Source of the DNA: Prevotella sp. UBA6429 | GTDB taxonomy: Bacteria; Bacteroidota; Bacteroidia; Bacteroidales; Bacteroidaceae | NCBI GenBank assembly: GCA_002437285.1 | Contig: DJOV01000111.1 | Coordinates: 1 to 14,154, forward strand | Direction of reading: 5' to 3' | DNA length: 14,154 bases | Part shown: positions 5,114 to 13,875 of the stretch, one piece after another | Layout: every line of letters starts with the position of its first letter | How positions within the stretch are numbered: the stretch's first letter is position 1 | The notes under the pieces: model-generated | What the model saw: only the letters and a program-made list of their open reading frames with translations | The model's database searches: none | Told to the model about the DNA's origin: nothing | Made by a program: the position numbers and the translations under genes

Positions 5114-7149
5114 AATCTGTGTCCTATGTTAATCCTTATACCGATATATCCCGTGATGCCCGTGATGGGGGCGTAAACCAGGGTGGGCTCAAAGGTGTCG
5201 GCCCAGGGGTTGGAGGCTCCCAGGATGGGGTGCTTCTGCTTGCGGTTGGTGAGGTTCTCGCCGCCGATGAAGAGCGAGAAGTGGCGGAAGTGGCGGGTGA
5301 CCTGTGCCGTGAGGTTCTCGTAGGCCCTGAAGCGGGTGGGACTTGTGGTCGTTCCCTCGGCCAGGGCATATGTCTTGGGCAGGCGCCCGCCGCCGTTGAG
5401 GGCAAAGGTGGCATCGAGTTGCCACAGCTCCAGCGGGTCGCGGTAGGAGGCACTCAATAGAGCCTTGTAGCGACTCTGCAATGGCTTCCACAGTCGTTTG
5501 CCGCTATAGGTCGACTTTACCAGGTTGTAACGGTAAGCCGCCGTCACGTCGAGCCCCCGAGCCACGGGATAGGAAGCGTCCACCTGGACGGTGTGCGAAT
5601 AGCTGCGCCCGTCGAGGTTGGCCAGGTGCAAGGTGTATGGCGAGCTGTCGTAGTCGATAACGAGTTGGCGGTCGAAATTAGTATAGTAATACTCCGCATT
5701 TATTTTCAGCGTGTTGCCAGCCACGGGCACATAGAACGCCAGGTTGGTGCCGTAGTTCCAAGCCGCCTCCTGCTGTGGCTTGTCCACGACGATTTGCCGT
5801 CCGCTTGCCAGCAGGTAGTTGTTTTCGGCCAGCGCATGTGGCGAGCGGTAGCCCTTGCCTGCGCTTAGGCGGAGCGTGAAGATGTCGTTGACCTGCCACT
5901 TCAGGTGGAAGCGTGGCGTGACGAACGTGCCGTATAGGTTGCTGTGGTCCACGCGCAAGCCAGCCATGGCGATGAGGCGGTTGCCGTGGTTGAAGGTGTA
6001 TTGGGCGTAGCCTCCGGGTGTGGTCTCGCTTGAGATGGCTTGTGCGGGCTTGCTGGTTAGCGTGTAGTCCTCGTGCAGGTAGTCATAGTTGATGCTCAGG
6101 CCAGCCGACAGGTTATGGTCTTTCCCGATGCCCGTCTCGTACATCAGTTGGGCGTTGGCGTTCTTCTCGTTCACACCGTAGGTGCGCTTGCCATAGGTAG
6201 CGTCTTGTCTGTGCATCGACACGCGTCCCATGAGCGCCAGGTTTCCGCCGTGGGCCGCGTCGGTGATGAGCGCATGCTTCATGTAGGCGCCATAGTGATG
6301 GTTCTCCACTCCTATGCGATACAAGTCCATGCAGTCCGCCGAGTGGGCGTGCCCCTCGACTTGTCCACCCGTCCGTTTCTCGCTGATCATTTCCAGTCCA
6401 CCGTGGAACAGGTAGTTGCCGGCCTTGGCATACCAGCGGTTCTGCAGGTTGTACTGCCTGACGTTGGGGTCGTCCTGAAAACCGTCGCCGTTGCCGTCAT
6501 GGTGGCTCCAGTTGTTTTCGAAGTGGCCCAGCAGTTCGGTGCTGGCGTTCTGGTTCCCGCCGATGTGGAAGTTGGCGTCGGCGTCAGCCACAAGGCGTGT
6601 CATCGTGTTGCCATACACGCTGAAGTCGGCTCCCGTTTCTTCCTCCGGCTTGAGGTATTCCACGTTGATCTGTCCGGTCATGGCCTCATAACCGTTCTTC
6701 ACCGACGAGTTGCCCTTTGACACCTGGATGCTCTTCATCCAGTTGCCGGGTATGTAGCTGAGCTGGTAGGGGAGGGCTGCGCCCCGGTAGGCCGGTTGCG
6801 TCTCGGTGAGCAGCTGCACGTAGGTGCCGCTCAGGCCGAGGAGCTTGATCTGCTGGGCACCCGTGGTGGCATCGCTGTAGTTCACGTCCACGCTGGGATT
6901 GGTGACGAAGCTCTCGCCCAAGTTGCAGCAGGCAGCCTTGAACAGTTCGTCGCGGCCGATGTAAAGTGAGTTTTGCGCTCCCGCCAGGCGACGTGTGGTC
7001 ATCTTTCCCTTGTTCACCACCACCTCGTGCAGCTGGGTGGTGTGCCCCAAGGTGTCAGTGGGCTGTGTGGCGGGTGCCTGCGCCAAGGCGTAGGCGGGTG
7101 CCAGCAGGCAGATGGCTGTGGCGTGTAGCTTTTGCTTGTGGTGTGTCAT
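5110..7149 (-). CDS. TonB-dependent receptor, probably for a metal
   Basis: 679 residues with a signal peptide (MTHHKQKLHATAICLLAPAYALAQ). A TonB-box-like stretch, HEVVVNKGK, is at 41-49. The plug domain, about 60-165, contains FKAACCNLGESF with a Cys-Cys pair at 74-75 and then NPSVDVNYSDATTGAQQIKL. A 22-strand barrel fills the rest, ending IRINIGHRL. It lacks the N-terminal carboxypeptidase-regulatory-like domain many Bacteroidetes receptors carry. Possible metal ligands cluster in outer-loop positions: HHDGNGDGFQDD (216-227, like a calcium-binding DxNxDG loop), EGHAHSADCMD (265-275) and ENHHYGAYMKH (282-292). No SusD partner is present, which argues against glycan import. Coupled to the HMA gene, this suggests import of copper or another metal, free or chelated. 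The substrate is inference. Confidence 0.88.
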   Translation of the reverse strand: MTHHKQKLHATAICLLAPAYALAQAPATQPTDTLGHTTQLHEVVVNKGKMTTRRLAGAQNSLYIGRDELFKAACCNLGESFVTNPSVDVNYSDATTGAQQIKLLGLSGTYVQLLTETQPAYRGAALPYQLSYIPGNWMKSIQVSKGNSSVKNGYEAMTGQINVEYLKPEEETGADFSVYGNTMTRLVADADANFHIGGNQNASTELLGHFENNWSHHDGNGDGFQDDPNVRQYNLQNRWYAKAGNYLFHGGLEMISEKRTGGQVEGHAHSADCMDLYRIGVENHHYGAYMKHALITDAAHGGNLALMGRVSMHRQDATYGKRTYGVNEKNANAQLMYETGIGKDHNLSAGLSINYDYLHEDYTLTSKPAQAISSETTPGGYAQYTFNHGNRLIAMAGLRVDHSNLYGTFVTPRFHLKWQVNDIFTLRLSAGKGYRSPHALAENNYLLASGRQIVVDKPQQEAAWNYGTNLAFYVPVAGNTLKINAEYYYTNFDRQLVIDYDSSPYTLHLANLDGRSYSHTVQVDASYPVARGLDVTAAYRYNLVKSTYSGKRLWKPLQSRYKALLSASYRDPLELWQLDATFALNGGGRLPKTYALAEGTTTSPTRFRAYENLTAQVTRHFRHFSLFIGGENLTNRKQKHPILGASNPWADTFEPTLVYAPITGITGYIGIRINIGHRL

Positions 7150-7180
7150 GATGTCTCGATGTCCTTTGTGTTTGTGGTTG

Positions 7181-7188
7181 CAAAGTTA
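7181..7188 (-). promoter_or_regulatory. -7 box of the TonB/HMA operon
   Basis: CAAAGTTA on the plus strand reads TAACTTTG on the minus strand, a perfect TAnnTTTG, giving a start near 7175 and a leader of about 25 nt. No TTTG lies at the -33 distance, so an activator or alternative sigma may help. I saw no metal-regulator palindrome that stood out. Confidence 0.6.
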
Positions 7189-7269
7189 CGGACAAAAAGC
7201 GTCGGTCGTGTTATAATATCTTGGATTTTGTTTATGAATGCGTCACGCAATGTGCCGTCAGTTTCTGCG

Positions 7270-7317
7270 AAGCGGCACCTTCGCTGCCCGTCCGGGGTTG
7301 CGCAGGTGCCGCTTTTT
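7270..7317 (+). terminator. GC-rich hairpin with T-run on the plus strand
   Basis: AAGCGGCACCT (7270-7280) pairs perfectly with AGGTGCCGCTT (7304-7314). The 23-nt interior folds further (CGC/GCG, CCC/GGG). The T-run (7313-7317) follows on the plus strand only, although both flanking genes, asnB and the TonB receptor, are on the minus strand. On the minus strand the hairpin is followed by CGCAGAAAC, with no U-tract. It may end asnB transcripts by hairpin alone, or block antisense transcription. Confidence 0.55.
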
Positions 7318-7342
7318 CGTAGTCAGGAAAGGGATTGTCGGG

Positions 7343-9046
7343 TTAGTATGCCTGTTCGTGCACGCCCTTCACGGCGCGCCCGCTGGGGTCGTTCAGGTTC
7401 TTGAACGAGGCGTCCCATGCCAGCGCCTCGGCAGTGGAGCACGCCACGCTGGGCACGCTGGGCACCGACCGCGCGGCGGAGTCGCTGGGGAAGTGCTCGG
7501 CGAAGATGGAGCGGTAACAGTACTCCTCCTTGTTCTGAGGCGGATTGATGGGGAAGCGCTCGGCCGCGTGCGCCATCTCCTCGTCGCTGACGCTGCTGGC
7601 CGCAATCTGCTTCAGTGTGTCAATCCACGAGTAGCCCACGCCGTCGGAGAATTGCTCCTTTTGTCGCCAAGCCACCTCCTCGGGCAACAGGTCGGCAAAG
7701 GCGTCGCGCACGATCTTCTTCTCGATGGTCTTGCCCGGGCACAACTTGTAGGAAGGATTGAGGCTCATCGCCACATCCAGGAACTCGCGGTCGAGGAAGG
7801 GCACGCGCCCCTCGACACCCCAAGCCGACAGGCTCTTGTTGGCGCGTAGGCAGTCGTAGAGGTAGAGCTTGGAGAGTTTGCGCAATGTTTCCTTGTGGAA
7901 CTCGGTGGCGTTGGGCGCGCGGTGGAAGTAGAGATAGCCTCCGAAGATCTCGTCGGCACCCTCTCCCGAGAGCACCATCTTGATGCCCATCGACTTGATG
8001 ACGCGCGCCAACAGGTACATCGGGGTGGAGGCGCGCACGGTGGTCACGTCGTAGGTCTCGATGAAATAGATGACATCGCGGATGGCGTCGAGGCCTTCCT
8101 GTATGGTGTAGTTGATCTCGTGGTGCACGGTGCCTATGTGGTCGGCCACCAGCCGCGCCTTGGCCAGGTCGGGCGCGCCCTTGAGGCCCACGGCAAACGA
8201 GTGGAGGCGTGGCCAGTAGGCTTCGGTCTCGCCACCGTTCTCGATGCGCTTGTCCGAATACTTCTCGGCGATGGCTGAGATGACACTGGAGTCGAGGCCG
8301 CCTGAGAGCAGCACGCCATAGGGCACGTCGCTCATGAGCTGTCGTTTCACGGCACCCATCAGACTCTCGCGCACGGCCCTCACGCTGTCCTCATAGCTCA
8401 GTTCCGACACGGGCTTCCCCTCGAAGCAGACATCCTTGAAACCCTCGGCTCCGCCCTCGCCCGTGAGGCTGTAGTAAGGCTTCATGCCCGGGTCCTTGCT
8501 CCAATAGTAGTGGCCGGGCAGGAAGGGCTCATAGCGGTCACACTGGCCTTCGAGCGCTTTCAGCTCCGATGCCACGTAGACGGTGCCGTCATGATCGTAT
8601 CCTATATATAAAGGTATGACGCCTATGGGGTCGCGTGCGATGAGAAACGAGTCGTCCTCGCGGTTGTAGAGGGCGAAGGCGAAGATGCCCGAGAGGCGGT
8701 TGAGCCCCTCCACGATGTGGCCTTGGCGCATCAGCGGCAGAATGACCTCGCAGTCGGAGCCCGTCTGGAAAGCATAATCGCCAAACTCCGCGCGCAGGGC
8801 TTGATGGTTGTAAATCTCGCCATTGACGGCCAGCACCAGCTTCTTGTCGGGCGAGAACAGCGGCTGTCGGCCCGACTCCGGGTCCACGATGCTGAGGCGC
8901 TCGTGACAAAGGATGGCCGAGCCACCCGTGTAGATGCCGCTCCAGTCAGGGCCGCGGTGCCTGATCTTTTGACTCATTCGCAATGCTTTCTGTCTCAACC
9001 GAGGAGTCTGCTCCTGGATGTTGAAGATACCTACTATTCCACACAT
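7343..9046 (-). CDS. asnB: asparagine synthase (glutamine-hydrolysing)
   Basis: 567 residues, close to the usual 550 or so for AsnB. The enzyme converts aspartate, glutamine and ATP into asparagine, glutamate, AMP and PPi in the cytoplasm. The start MCGIVGIF gives the nucleophile Cys2 after methionine removal. The class II glutaminase domain (2 to about 190) shows R50-L51, NGEIYN (75-80) and GSDCE (97-101). The synthetase domain (about 215-510) shows the ATP pyrophosphatase loop SGGLDSS (248-254) and later SGEGADEIFGGY and EGRVPFLDREF. The C-terminal tail of about 50 residues, rich in Ser/Pro/Val, is a little long. Divergent from dapF, 326 bp away, with its own -7 box at 9106-9113. It spends glutamine made by GlnN, encoded in the opposite operon. 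Confidence 0.96.
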   Translation of the reverse strand: MCGIVGIFNIQEQTPRLRQKALRMSQKIRHRGPDWSGIYTGGSAILCHERLSIVDPESGRQPLFSPDKKLVLAVNGEIYNHQALRAEFGDYAFQTGSDCEVILPLMRQGHIVEGLNRLSGIFAFALYNREDDSFLIARDPIGVIPLYIGYDHDGTVYVASELKALEGQCDRYEPFLPGHYYWSKDPGMKPYYSLTGEGGAEGFKDVCFEGKPVSELSYEDSVRAVRESLMGAVKRQLMSDVPYGVLLSGGLDSSVISAIAEKYSDKRIENGGETEAYWPRLHSFAVGLKGAPDLAKARLVADHIGTVHHEINYTIQEGLDAIRDVIYFIETYDVTTVRASTPMYLLARVIKSMGIKMVLSGEGADEIFGGYLYFHRAPNATEFHKETLRKLSKLYLYDCLRANKSLSAWGVEGRVPFLDREFLDVAMSLNPSYKLCPGKTIEKKIVRDAFADLLPEEVAWRQKEQFSDGVGYSWIDTLKQIAASSVSDEEMAHAAERFPINPPQNKEEYCYRSIFAEHFPSDSAARSVPSVPSVACSTAEALAWDASFKNLNDPSGRAVKGVHEQAY

Positions 9047-9095
9047 GGTTGCTAAAGTTGTGAGTTAAAGTTTTATATTTCTTTCCTTTTGATAA

Positions 9096-9249
9096 GTTTC
9101 AAACGCAAAATTACGACATTTTGTTATTAATTAATGATAAATAAAATCTTTTTGAAAGAACGATTTTTCATAAATTGACTAATTGTAAGGTGTAGACTGC
9201 CGAAACCTTTCAATTTGCTATAATATTAACATGTATCGCTTTCAAATTG
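9096..9249. promoter_or_regulatory. repeated TTTCAA/TTGAAA motifs between asnB and dapF
   Basis: The divergent gap contains GTTTCAAAC (9096-9104), CTTTTTGAAAG (9148-9158), CTTTCAATTTG (9207-9217) and CTTTCAAATTG (9239-9249). The first two are palindromic. The last two are near-identical direct copies spaced 32 bp, about three helical turns. Such an arrangement could be bound by a regulator acting on both operons. The DNA is very AT-rich, so chance similarity is a real alternative. Confidence 0.3.
9106..9113 (-). promoter_or_regulatory. -7 box of asnB
   Basis: CAAAATTA on the plus strand is TAATTTTG on the minus strand, matching TAnnTTTG. The implied start is near 9100, a leader of about 55 nt before ATG 9046. 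No clear -33 TTTG. Confidence 0.5.
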
Positions 9250-9314
9250 ATATTCTAATTAAAATAGAAGGTAGAAAATAGTGGGGGATTGGTGATTATC
9301 ATAACTTTTTGTTT

Positions 9315-9322
9315 TATCTTTG
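9315..9322 (+). promoter_or_regulatory. -7 box of the dapF-dapL-glnN operon
   Basis: TATCTTTG matches TAnnTTTG; a weak TTGG at 9289-9292 lies 22 bp upstream as possible -33. Transcription would start near 9328, about 45 nt before the dapF ATG at 9373. No further -7 box is visible before dapL or glnN, so this promoter may serve all three genes. Confidence 0.65.
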
Positions 9323-9372
9323 CAGCGGATTTCAGACAAAAGGTTGATTGAAACGTTAAAAATTGACGCAAA

Positions 9373-10227
9373 ATGACACAGTTAGTCCATTTCACTAAGA
9401 TGCACGGCGCGGGTAACGACTACATTTATGTCGACACCACGCGATATGATGTGCCAGACCCCGCAGCGGCCTCCATCGCTTGGAGCCGTCCCCACACGGG
9501 CATCGGAAGCGACGGACTGGTCTTGATCGGCCGACCTCACAACAACACACAAGCAGATTTCACGATGCGCATCTTCAACGCCGACGGTTCGGAGGCCATG
9601 ATGTGCGGCAACGCCAGCCGGTGCATTGGCAAGTACCTTTATGAGAAAGGTATCTGCCACCAGCCCGTCATCAGGTTGCAGACGCTCTCCGGTGTGAAGA
9701 CACTGGAGCTGCACCTGACGGCCGACGACAAGGTGGAGAGCGTCACCGTGGACATGCTGGAGCCTCGCTTTGAGCAGCCTGAGCAGTACACGGGAGGCAC
9801 CGTGGACCTGCCCGCGTCGCTCCGCGGACACGTTCGCCAGGCGGCGTTTGTGTCGATGGGCAATCCCCACTACGTGATATTTGTGGACAGAATGGAAGGA
9901 ATAGACGTTGCCCAGACAGGACGGTTGTTGGAGAGGGACCAGGTCTTCCCCGAGCGGTGCAACATCGAGTTTGCGCAACTCGTGGGTGAAGACCAAATCC
10001 GCACGCGCGTCTGGGAACGGGGCAGCGGCATCACAATGGCCTGTGGCACGGGTGCCTGCGCTACGGGTGCGGCCGCCGCACATCTCGGACTGGCCTCGCG
10101 CCACACCTCCGTCATCATGGATGGCGGCACGCTCGACATCCGGTGGTCGGCCGATGATGGCCACATCTACATGACCGGACCGGCCGCCTTTGCCTTTGAG
10201 GGCGACATTGCCTTGCCCGAAAAGTGA
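9373..10227 (+). CDS. dapF: diaminopimelate epimerase
   Basis: 284 residues, close to the family length of about 275. It interconverts LL- and meso-diaminopimelate in the cytoplasm, the step feeding lysine and peptidoglycan synthesis, without a cofactor, using two cysteines. Both are visible at the proper places: Cys78 in ADGSEAMMCGNASRC and Cys224 in ERGSGITMACGTGACATG. The N-terminal substrate-binding GAGNDY (12-17) is also present. The ATG at 9373 follows an A-rich leader and matches the usual N-terminus (VHFTKMHGAGND). It is the first gene of an operon in which the next enzyme, DapL, supplies its substrate; 111 bp separates them. That gap contains a short CGGCC/GGCCG repeat but no terminator. 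Confidence 0.97.
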   Translation: MTQLVHFTKMHGAGNDYIYVDTTRYDVPDPAAASIAWSRPHTGIGSDGLVLIGRPHNNTQADFTMRIFNADGSEAMMCGNASRCIGKYLYEKGICHQPVIRLQTLSGVKTLELHLTADDKVESVTVDMLEPRFEQPEQYTGGTVDLPASLRGHVRQAAFVSMGNPHYVIFVDRMEGIDVAQTGRLLERDQVFPERCNIEFAQLVGEDQIRTRVWERGSGITMACGTGACATGAAAAHLGLASRHTSVIMDGGTLDIRWSADDGHIYMTGPAAFAFEGDIALPEK

Positions 10228-10338
10228 ACGGCCGCCTGTCAAGGCCGATGCTGCAATGCTGCTGGGAGTGAGCGCCCGGCGGAATACATAGGGGTAACCC
10301 GCAAAAAAACTTAAAACAACATAAAAGAACGCACAGAT

Positions 10339-11571
10339 ATGGCATTAATCAACGAACATTTCCTGAAGCTGCAGAAGAACTATCTCTTCGCTGACATAGC
10401 CAAGAAAGTGAATGCCTTCAAGGCCACCCATCCGAAGGCCAAGGTCATCAGCCTCGGCATCGGCGACGTGACGCAACCGCTCTGCCCGGCCGTCATCGAG
10501 GCCATGCACAAGGCTGTCGACGACATGGCTCAGAAGGAGACCTTCCACGGCTATGGGCCCGAGCAGGGATACTTGTGGCTTCGAGAGGCTATCGTAAAGA
10601 ACGACTTCCTGCCAAGGGGCGTGCATCTTGACCCCGATGAGATTTTTGTCAACGACGGAGCCAAGAGTGACACGGGCAACATTGGCGAGCTGGTGCGCTG
10701 GGACAACTCCATGGCGGTCACCGACCCCATCTATCCCGTCTATGTCGACTCCAACGTGATGAACGGCCGTGCGGGCTATTTCGAAAACGGACATTGGAGC
10801 AATGTCACCTACATGCCCTGCACGGAGAACAATGGTTTTGTGCCTGTCATCCCCGATCACAGGGTGGACATGATCTACCTGTGCTATCCCAACAACCCCA
10901 CGGGAATGGTCATCACCCGTGAGGAACTGCGCAAGTGGGTCAACTATGCCATCCACAACGACTCCATCATCTTCTACGATGCAGCCTACGAGGCTTACAT
11001 CCGCGATGAGAACATACCCCACACCATCTATGAGATTCGTGGCGCCCGCAAGGTGGCCATCGAGTTCCATAGCTACTCGAAGACGGCAGGCTTCACGGGC
11101 GTGCGTTGTGGTTACACCGTTGTCCCCAAGGAACTGACCGCCGCCACCATGGATGGCGAGCGACATCCGGTCAACCCCTTATGGCTGCGCCGCCAGTCGA
11201 CCAAGTTCAATGGCACCAGCTACATCTCGCAACGCGCCGCCGAGGCCATCTACACCCCCGAAGGCAAGCGGCAGACGCAGGAGACCATCGACTACTACAT
11301 GGAGAACGCCCGCATCATGCACGAGGCCTTGGGCAAGTTGGGCTTTAAGGTCTATGGCGGCACCGATGCTCCTTACCTCTGGGTGAAGACGCCAGGCGAC
11401 AAGCCCTCTTGGCAGTTCTTCGAGGAGCTGCTCTATGGGGCACAGATCGTCTGCACGCCAGGCGTGGGCTTCGGACCGTCGGGCGAGGGCTTTATCCGTC
11501 TCACCAGCTTTGGCGACCGCGCCGACTGCATCGAGGCCATGGAGCGCATCCGCCAATGGATGAACAAATAA
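10339..11571 (+). CDS. dapL: LL-diaminopimelate aminotransferase
   Basis: 410 residues, the usual DapL length. A PLP-dependent class I/II aminotransferase that makes LL-diaminopimelate directly from tetrahydrodipicolinate with glutamate as amino donor, bypassing the DapC/D/E acylated route. The sequence opens with LINEHFLKLQKNYLFADIA, typical of DapL, and shows SLGIGDVTQPL (38-48), FHGYGPEQGY (69-78), CYPNNPTG (182-189), the cofactor aspartate in FYDAAYEAY (Asp214) and the Schiff-base Lys248 in SYSKTAGFTGVRCGY. An Arg-containing C-terminal GEGFIRLTSF binds the substrate carboxylate. It works directly before DapF. An A-rich leader precedes ATG 10339, and glnN follows after 42 bp. Confidence 0.97.
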   Translation: MALINEHFLKLQKNYLFADIAKKVNAFKATHPKAKVISLGIGDVTQPLCPAVIEAMHKAVDDMAQKETFHGYGPEQGYLWLREAIVKNDFLPRGVHLDPDEIFVNDGAKSDTGNIGELVRWDNSMAVTDPIYPVYVDSNVMNGRAGYFENGHWSNVTYMPCTENNGFVPVIPDHRVDMIYLCYPNNPTGMVITREELRKWVNYAIHNDSIIFYDAAYEAYIRDENIPHTIYEIRGARKVAIEFHSYSKTAGFTGVRCGYTVVPKELTAATMDGERHPVNPLWLRRQSTKFNGTSYISQRAAEAIYTPEGKRQTQETIDYYMENARIMHEALGKLGFKVYGGTDAPYLWVKTPGDKPSWQFFEELLYGAQIVCTPGVGFGPSGEGFIRLTSFGDRADCIEAMERIRQWMNK

Positions 11572-11613
11572 CAAAGAAAAACAAACAAACAAGCAAAAGA
11601 AATATTTAACAGT

Positions 11614-13800
11614 ATGGAAAACCTAAGATTTCAGGCAGTTGCAGATGCTTCCAAGAAGAAGCCAATGTCGGTGATGACTCCTGTTGAGAGACCGTCGGAG
11701 TACTTCGCCAAGAAAGTGTTTAACCGCCAGAAGATGTACAAGTATCTTCCCGCCGATGTCTATACCAAGCTCATCGACGTGATCGACAATGGCGCACAGC
11801 TCGACCGCAGCATTGCCGATGAGGTGGCCAAGGGCATGAAGCAGTGGGCCGACGAGAATGGCGTGACCCATTACACCCACTGGTTCCAGCCGCTGACAGA
11901 GGGTACGGCCGAGAAGCACGACTCCTTCATCGAGCATGACGGCAAGGGTGGCATGATCGAGGAATTCTCCGGCAAGTTGCTTGTGCAGCAGGAACCCGAC
12001 GCTTCCAGCTTCCCATCGGGTGGCATCCGCTCCACCTTCGAGGCTCGCGGCTACTCCGCTTGGGACCCCACGTCGCCAGTGTTCATCATCGATGACACGC
12101 TCTGCATCCCCACAATCTTCATTTCCTACACGGGAGAGGCGCTCGACTACAAAGCCCCGTTGCTCCGCGCCCTCCATGCCGTCAATGTGGCTGCCACAGA
12201 CGTGTGCCACTATTTCTATCCCGACGTGAAGAAGGTCATCAGCAACCTGGGTTGGGAGCAGGAGTATTTCCTCGTCGACGAGGATCTCTACGCCGCCCGT
12301 CCTGACCTCATCCTCACCGGCCGCACGCTGATGGGACACGAGAGCGCCAAGAACCAGCAGATGGACGACCACTACTTCGGCACCATCCCTGAGCGCGTGG
12401 CCGCCTTCATGAAGGACCTTGAGATCCAGGCCCTTGAATTGGGCATCCCTGTGAAGACCCGTCACAACGAGGTGGCCCCCAACCAGTTTGAGTGCGCCCC
12501 GATCTTCGAGGAGACCAATCTCGCCGTGGACCACAACATGTTGCTCATGAGCTTGATGAAGCGCGTGGCCCACAAGCACGGCTTCGAGGTGCTGCTTCAC
12601 GAGAAGCCCTTCGACGGCATCAACGGTTCGGGCAAGCACAACAACTGGTCACTCTCTACCGACACGGGCATCCTGCTCCATGGCACCGGCAAGACGCGTG
12701 AGGACAACCTGCGCTTCGTGGTGTTCATCGTGGAGACGCTCATGGGTGTCTACCGCCACAACGGCCTGCTCAAGGCTTCGATCATGGATGCCGGCAACGC
12801 CCATCGCCTGGGCGCCAACGAGGCACCTCCCGCCATCATCTCCTCCTTCCTGGGCCGCAGCGTCAGCGATGTGCTGGAGCACATCATGAAGGCCGACAAG
12901 GATGCCCTCGTCATCAAGGGCAAGGAGGGTGTGCAGATCGACATCCCCGAGATTCCTGATATCATGCGCGACAACACCGACCGCAACCGTACCAGCCCAT
13001 TCGCCTTCACCGGCAACCGCTTTGAGTTCCGCGCCGTGGGGTCTAGCGCCAACTGCGCCAGCGCACAGATCGTGCTCAACACCGCCGTGGCAGAGGCCCT
13101 CACCGACTTCAAGGCTCGCGTGGACAAGCTCATCGCCAAGGGTGAGGATAAGTTTGCGGCTATCCTCAGCGTGGTGCGCGACGACATCAAGACTTGCGCG
13201 CCCATCCACTTCGACGGCAACGGCTATTCTGACGAGTGGGTCGAAGAGGCTGCCAAGCGCGGTCTTGACACCGAGAAGTCGGCTCCGGTCATCTTCGACC
13301 GTTACCTCGACCCGGAGACCATCCAGATGTTTGAGTCGACAGGTGTGATGAAGAAGAACGAGCTCGAGGCACGCAACGAGGTGAAATGGGAAACCTACAC
13401 CAAGAAGATTCAGATCGAGGCGCGTGTGCTGGGCGACCTCTCGCTCAACCACATCATCCCTGTGGCTACCCACTACCAGTCGATGATGGCCAAGGACGTG
13501 CAGAACCTCATGGCCATCTATGGTGCCGAGAAGGGCAAGAAACTCTCTGAGCGCATCATGAACATCATCGAGCAGATCTCCGAGCGTACCGCCACTATCG
13601 AGAAGAACGTGGAGGACATGGTCAACGCCCGCAAGGTGGCCAACAAGATCCAGGACGAGCGTGAGAAGGCCATCGCCTACCACGACAGCGTGGAGACGTT
13701 CTTCCAGCCCATCCGTTATCAGATCGACAAGCTCGAACTGGTGGTGGCCGATGAGCTCTGGATGCTTCCGAAGTATCGCGAGTTGCTCTTCATTCGATAA
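11614..13800 (+). CDS. glnN: glutamine synthetase type III
   Basis: 728 residues, as expected for GSIII (about 700-730) and far longer than GSI or GSII. It makes glutamine from glutamate, ammonia and ATP, and is the main ammonia-assimilating form in Bacteroides/Prevotella. The GSIII-specific N-terminus (residues about 25-130, with EYFAKKVFNRQKMYKYLP and THWFQPLTEGTAEKHDSF) is present. Catalytic signatures follow: NEVAPNQFECAPIFEE near 285, NGSGKHNNWS near 337 and NRTSPFAFTGNRFEFRA near 458. The C-terminal helical part (about 600-728) completes the type III form. It lies 42 bp after dapL in an A-rich spacer with repeated CAAA units and no visible promoter, so co-transcription is likely. A strong terminator follows at 13876. 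Its product feeds AsnB. Confidence 0.97.
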   Translation: MENLRFQAVADASKKKPMSVMTPVERPSEYFAKKVFNRQKMYKYLPADVYTKLIDVIDNGAQLDRSIADEVAKGMKQWADENGVTHYTHWFQPLTEGTAEKHDSFIEHDGKGGMIEEFSGKLLVQQEPDASSFPSGGIRSTFEARGYSAWDPTSPVFIIDDTLCIPTIFISYTGEALDYKAPLLRALHAVNVAATDVCHYFYPDVKKVISNLGWEQEYFLVDEDLYAARPDLILTGRTLMGHESAKNQQMDDHYFGTIPERVAAFMKDLEIQALELGIPVKTRHNEVAPNQFECAPIFEETNLAVDHNMLLMSLMKRVAHKHGFEVLLHEKPFDGINGSGKHNNWSLSTDTGILLHGTGKTREDNLRFVVFIVETLMGVYRHNGLLKASIMDAGNAHRLGANEAPPAIISSFLGRSVSDVLEHIMKADKDALVIKGKEGVQIDIPEIPDIMRDNTDRNRTSPFAFTGNRFEFRAVGSSANCASAQIVLNTAVAEALTDFKARVDKLIAKGEDKFAAILSVVRDDIKTCAPIHFDGNGYSDEWVEEAAKRGLDTEKSAPVIFDRYLDPETIQMFESTGVMKKNELEARNEVKWETYTKKIQIEARVLGDLSLNHIIPVATHYQSMMAKDVQNLMAIYGAEKGKKLSERIMNIIEQISERTATIEKNVEDMVNARKVANKIQDEREKAIAYHDSVETFFQPIRYQIDKLELVVADELWMLPKYRELLFIR

Positions 13801-13875
13801 GCGACTGCGACAAAATCAGAAATTGTGTATTTCTAAATAGGCAATCTATTTCTTTTATTGGTTGTTTAAGTTTAC

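Noticed and set aside
779..9046. Functional link between tRNA-Asn and asnB
   Set aside because: They are 6.5 kb apart on opposite strands with unrelated operons between; the shared amino acid is probably coincidence.
9382..10242. Long minus-strand open frame opposite dapF, and similar ones opposite glnN, dapL and the TonB gene
   Set aside because: Long antisense frames are common in GC-rich coding DNA; the opposite strand in each case encodes a protein with clear catalytic or domain motifs.
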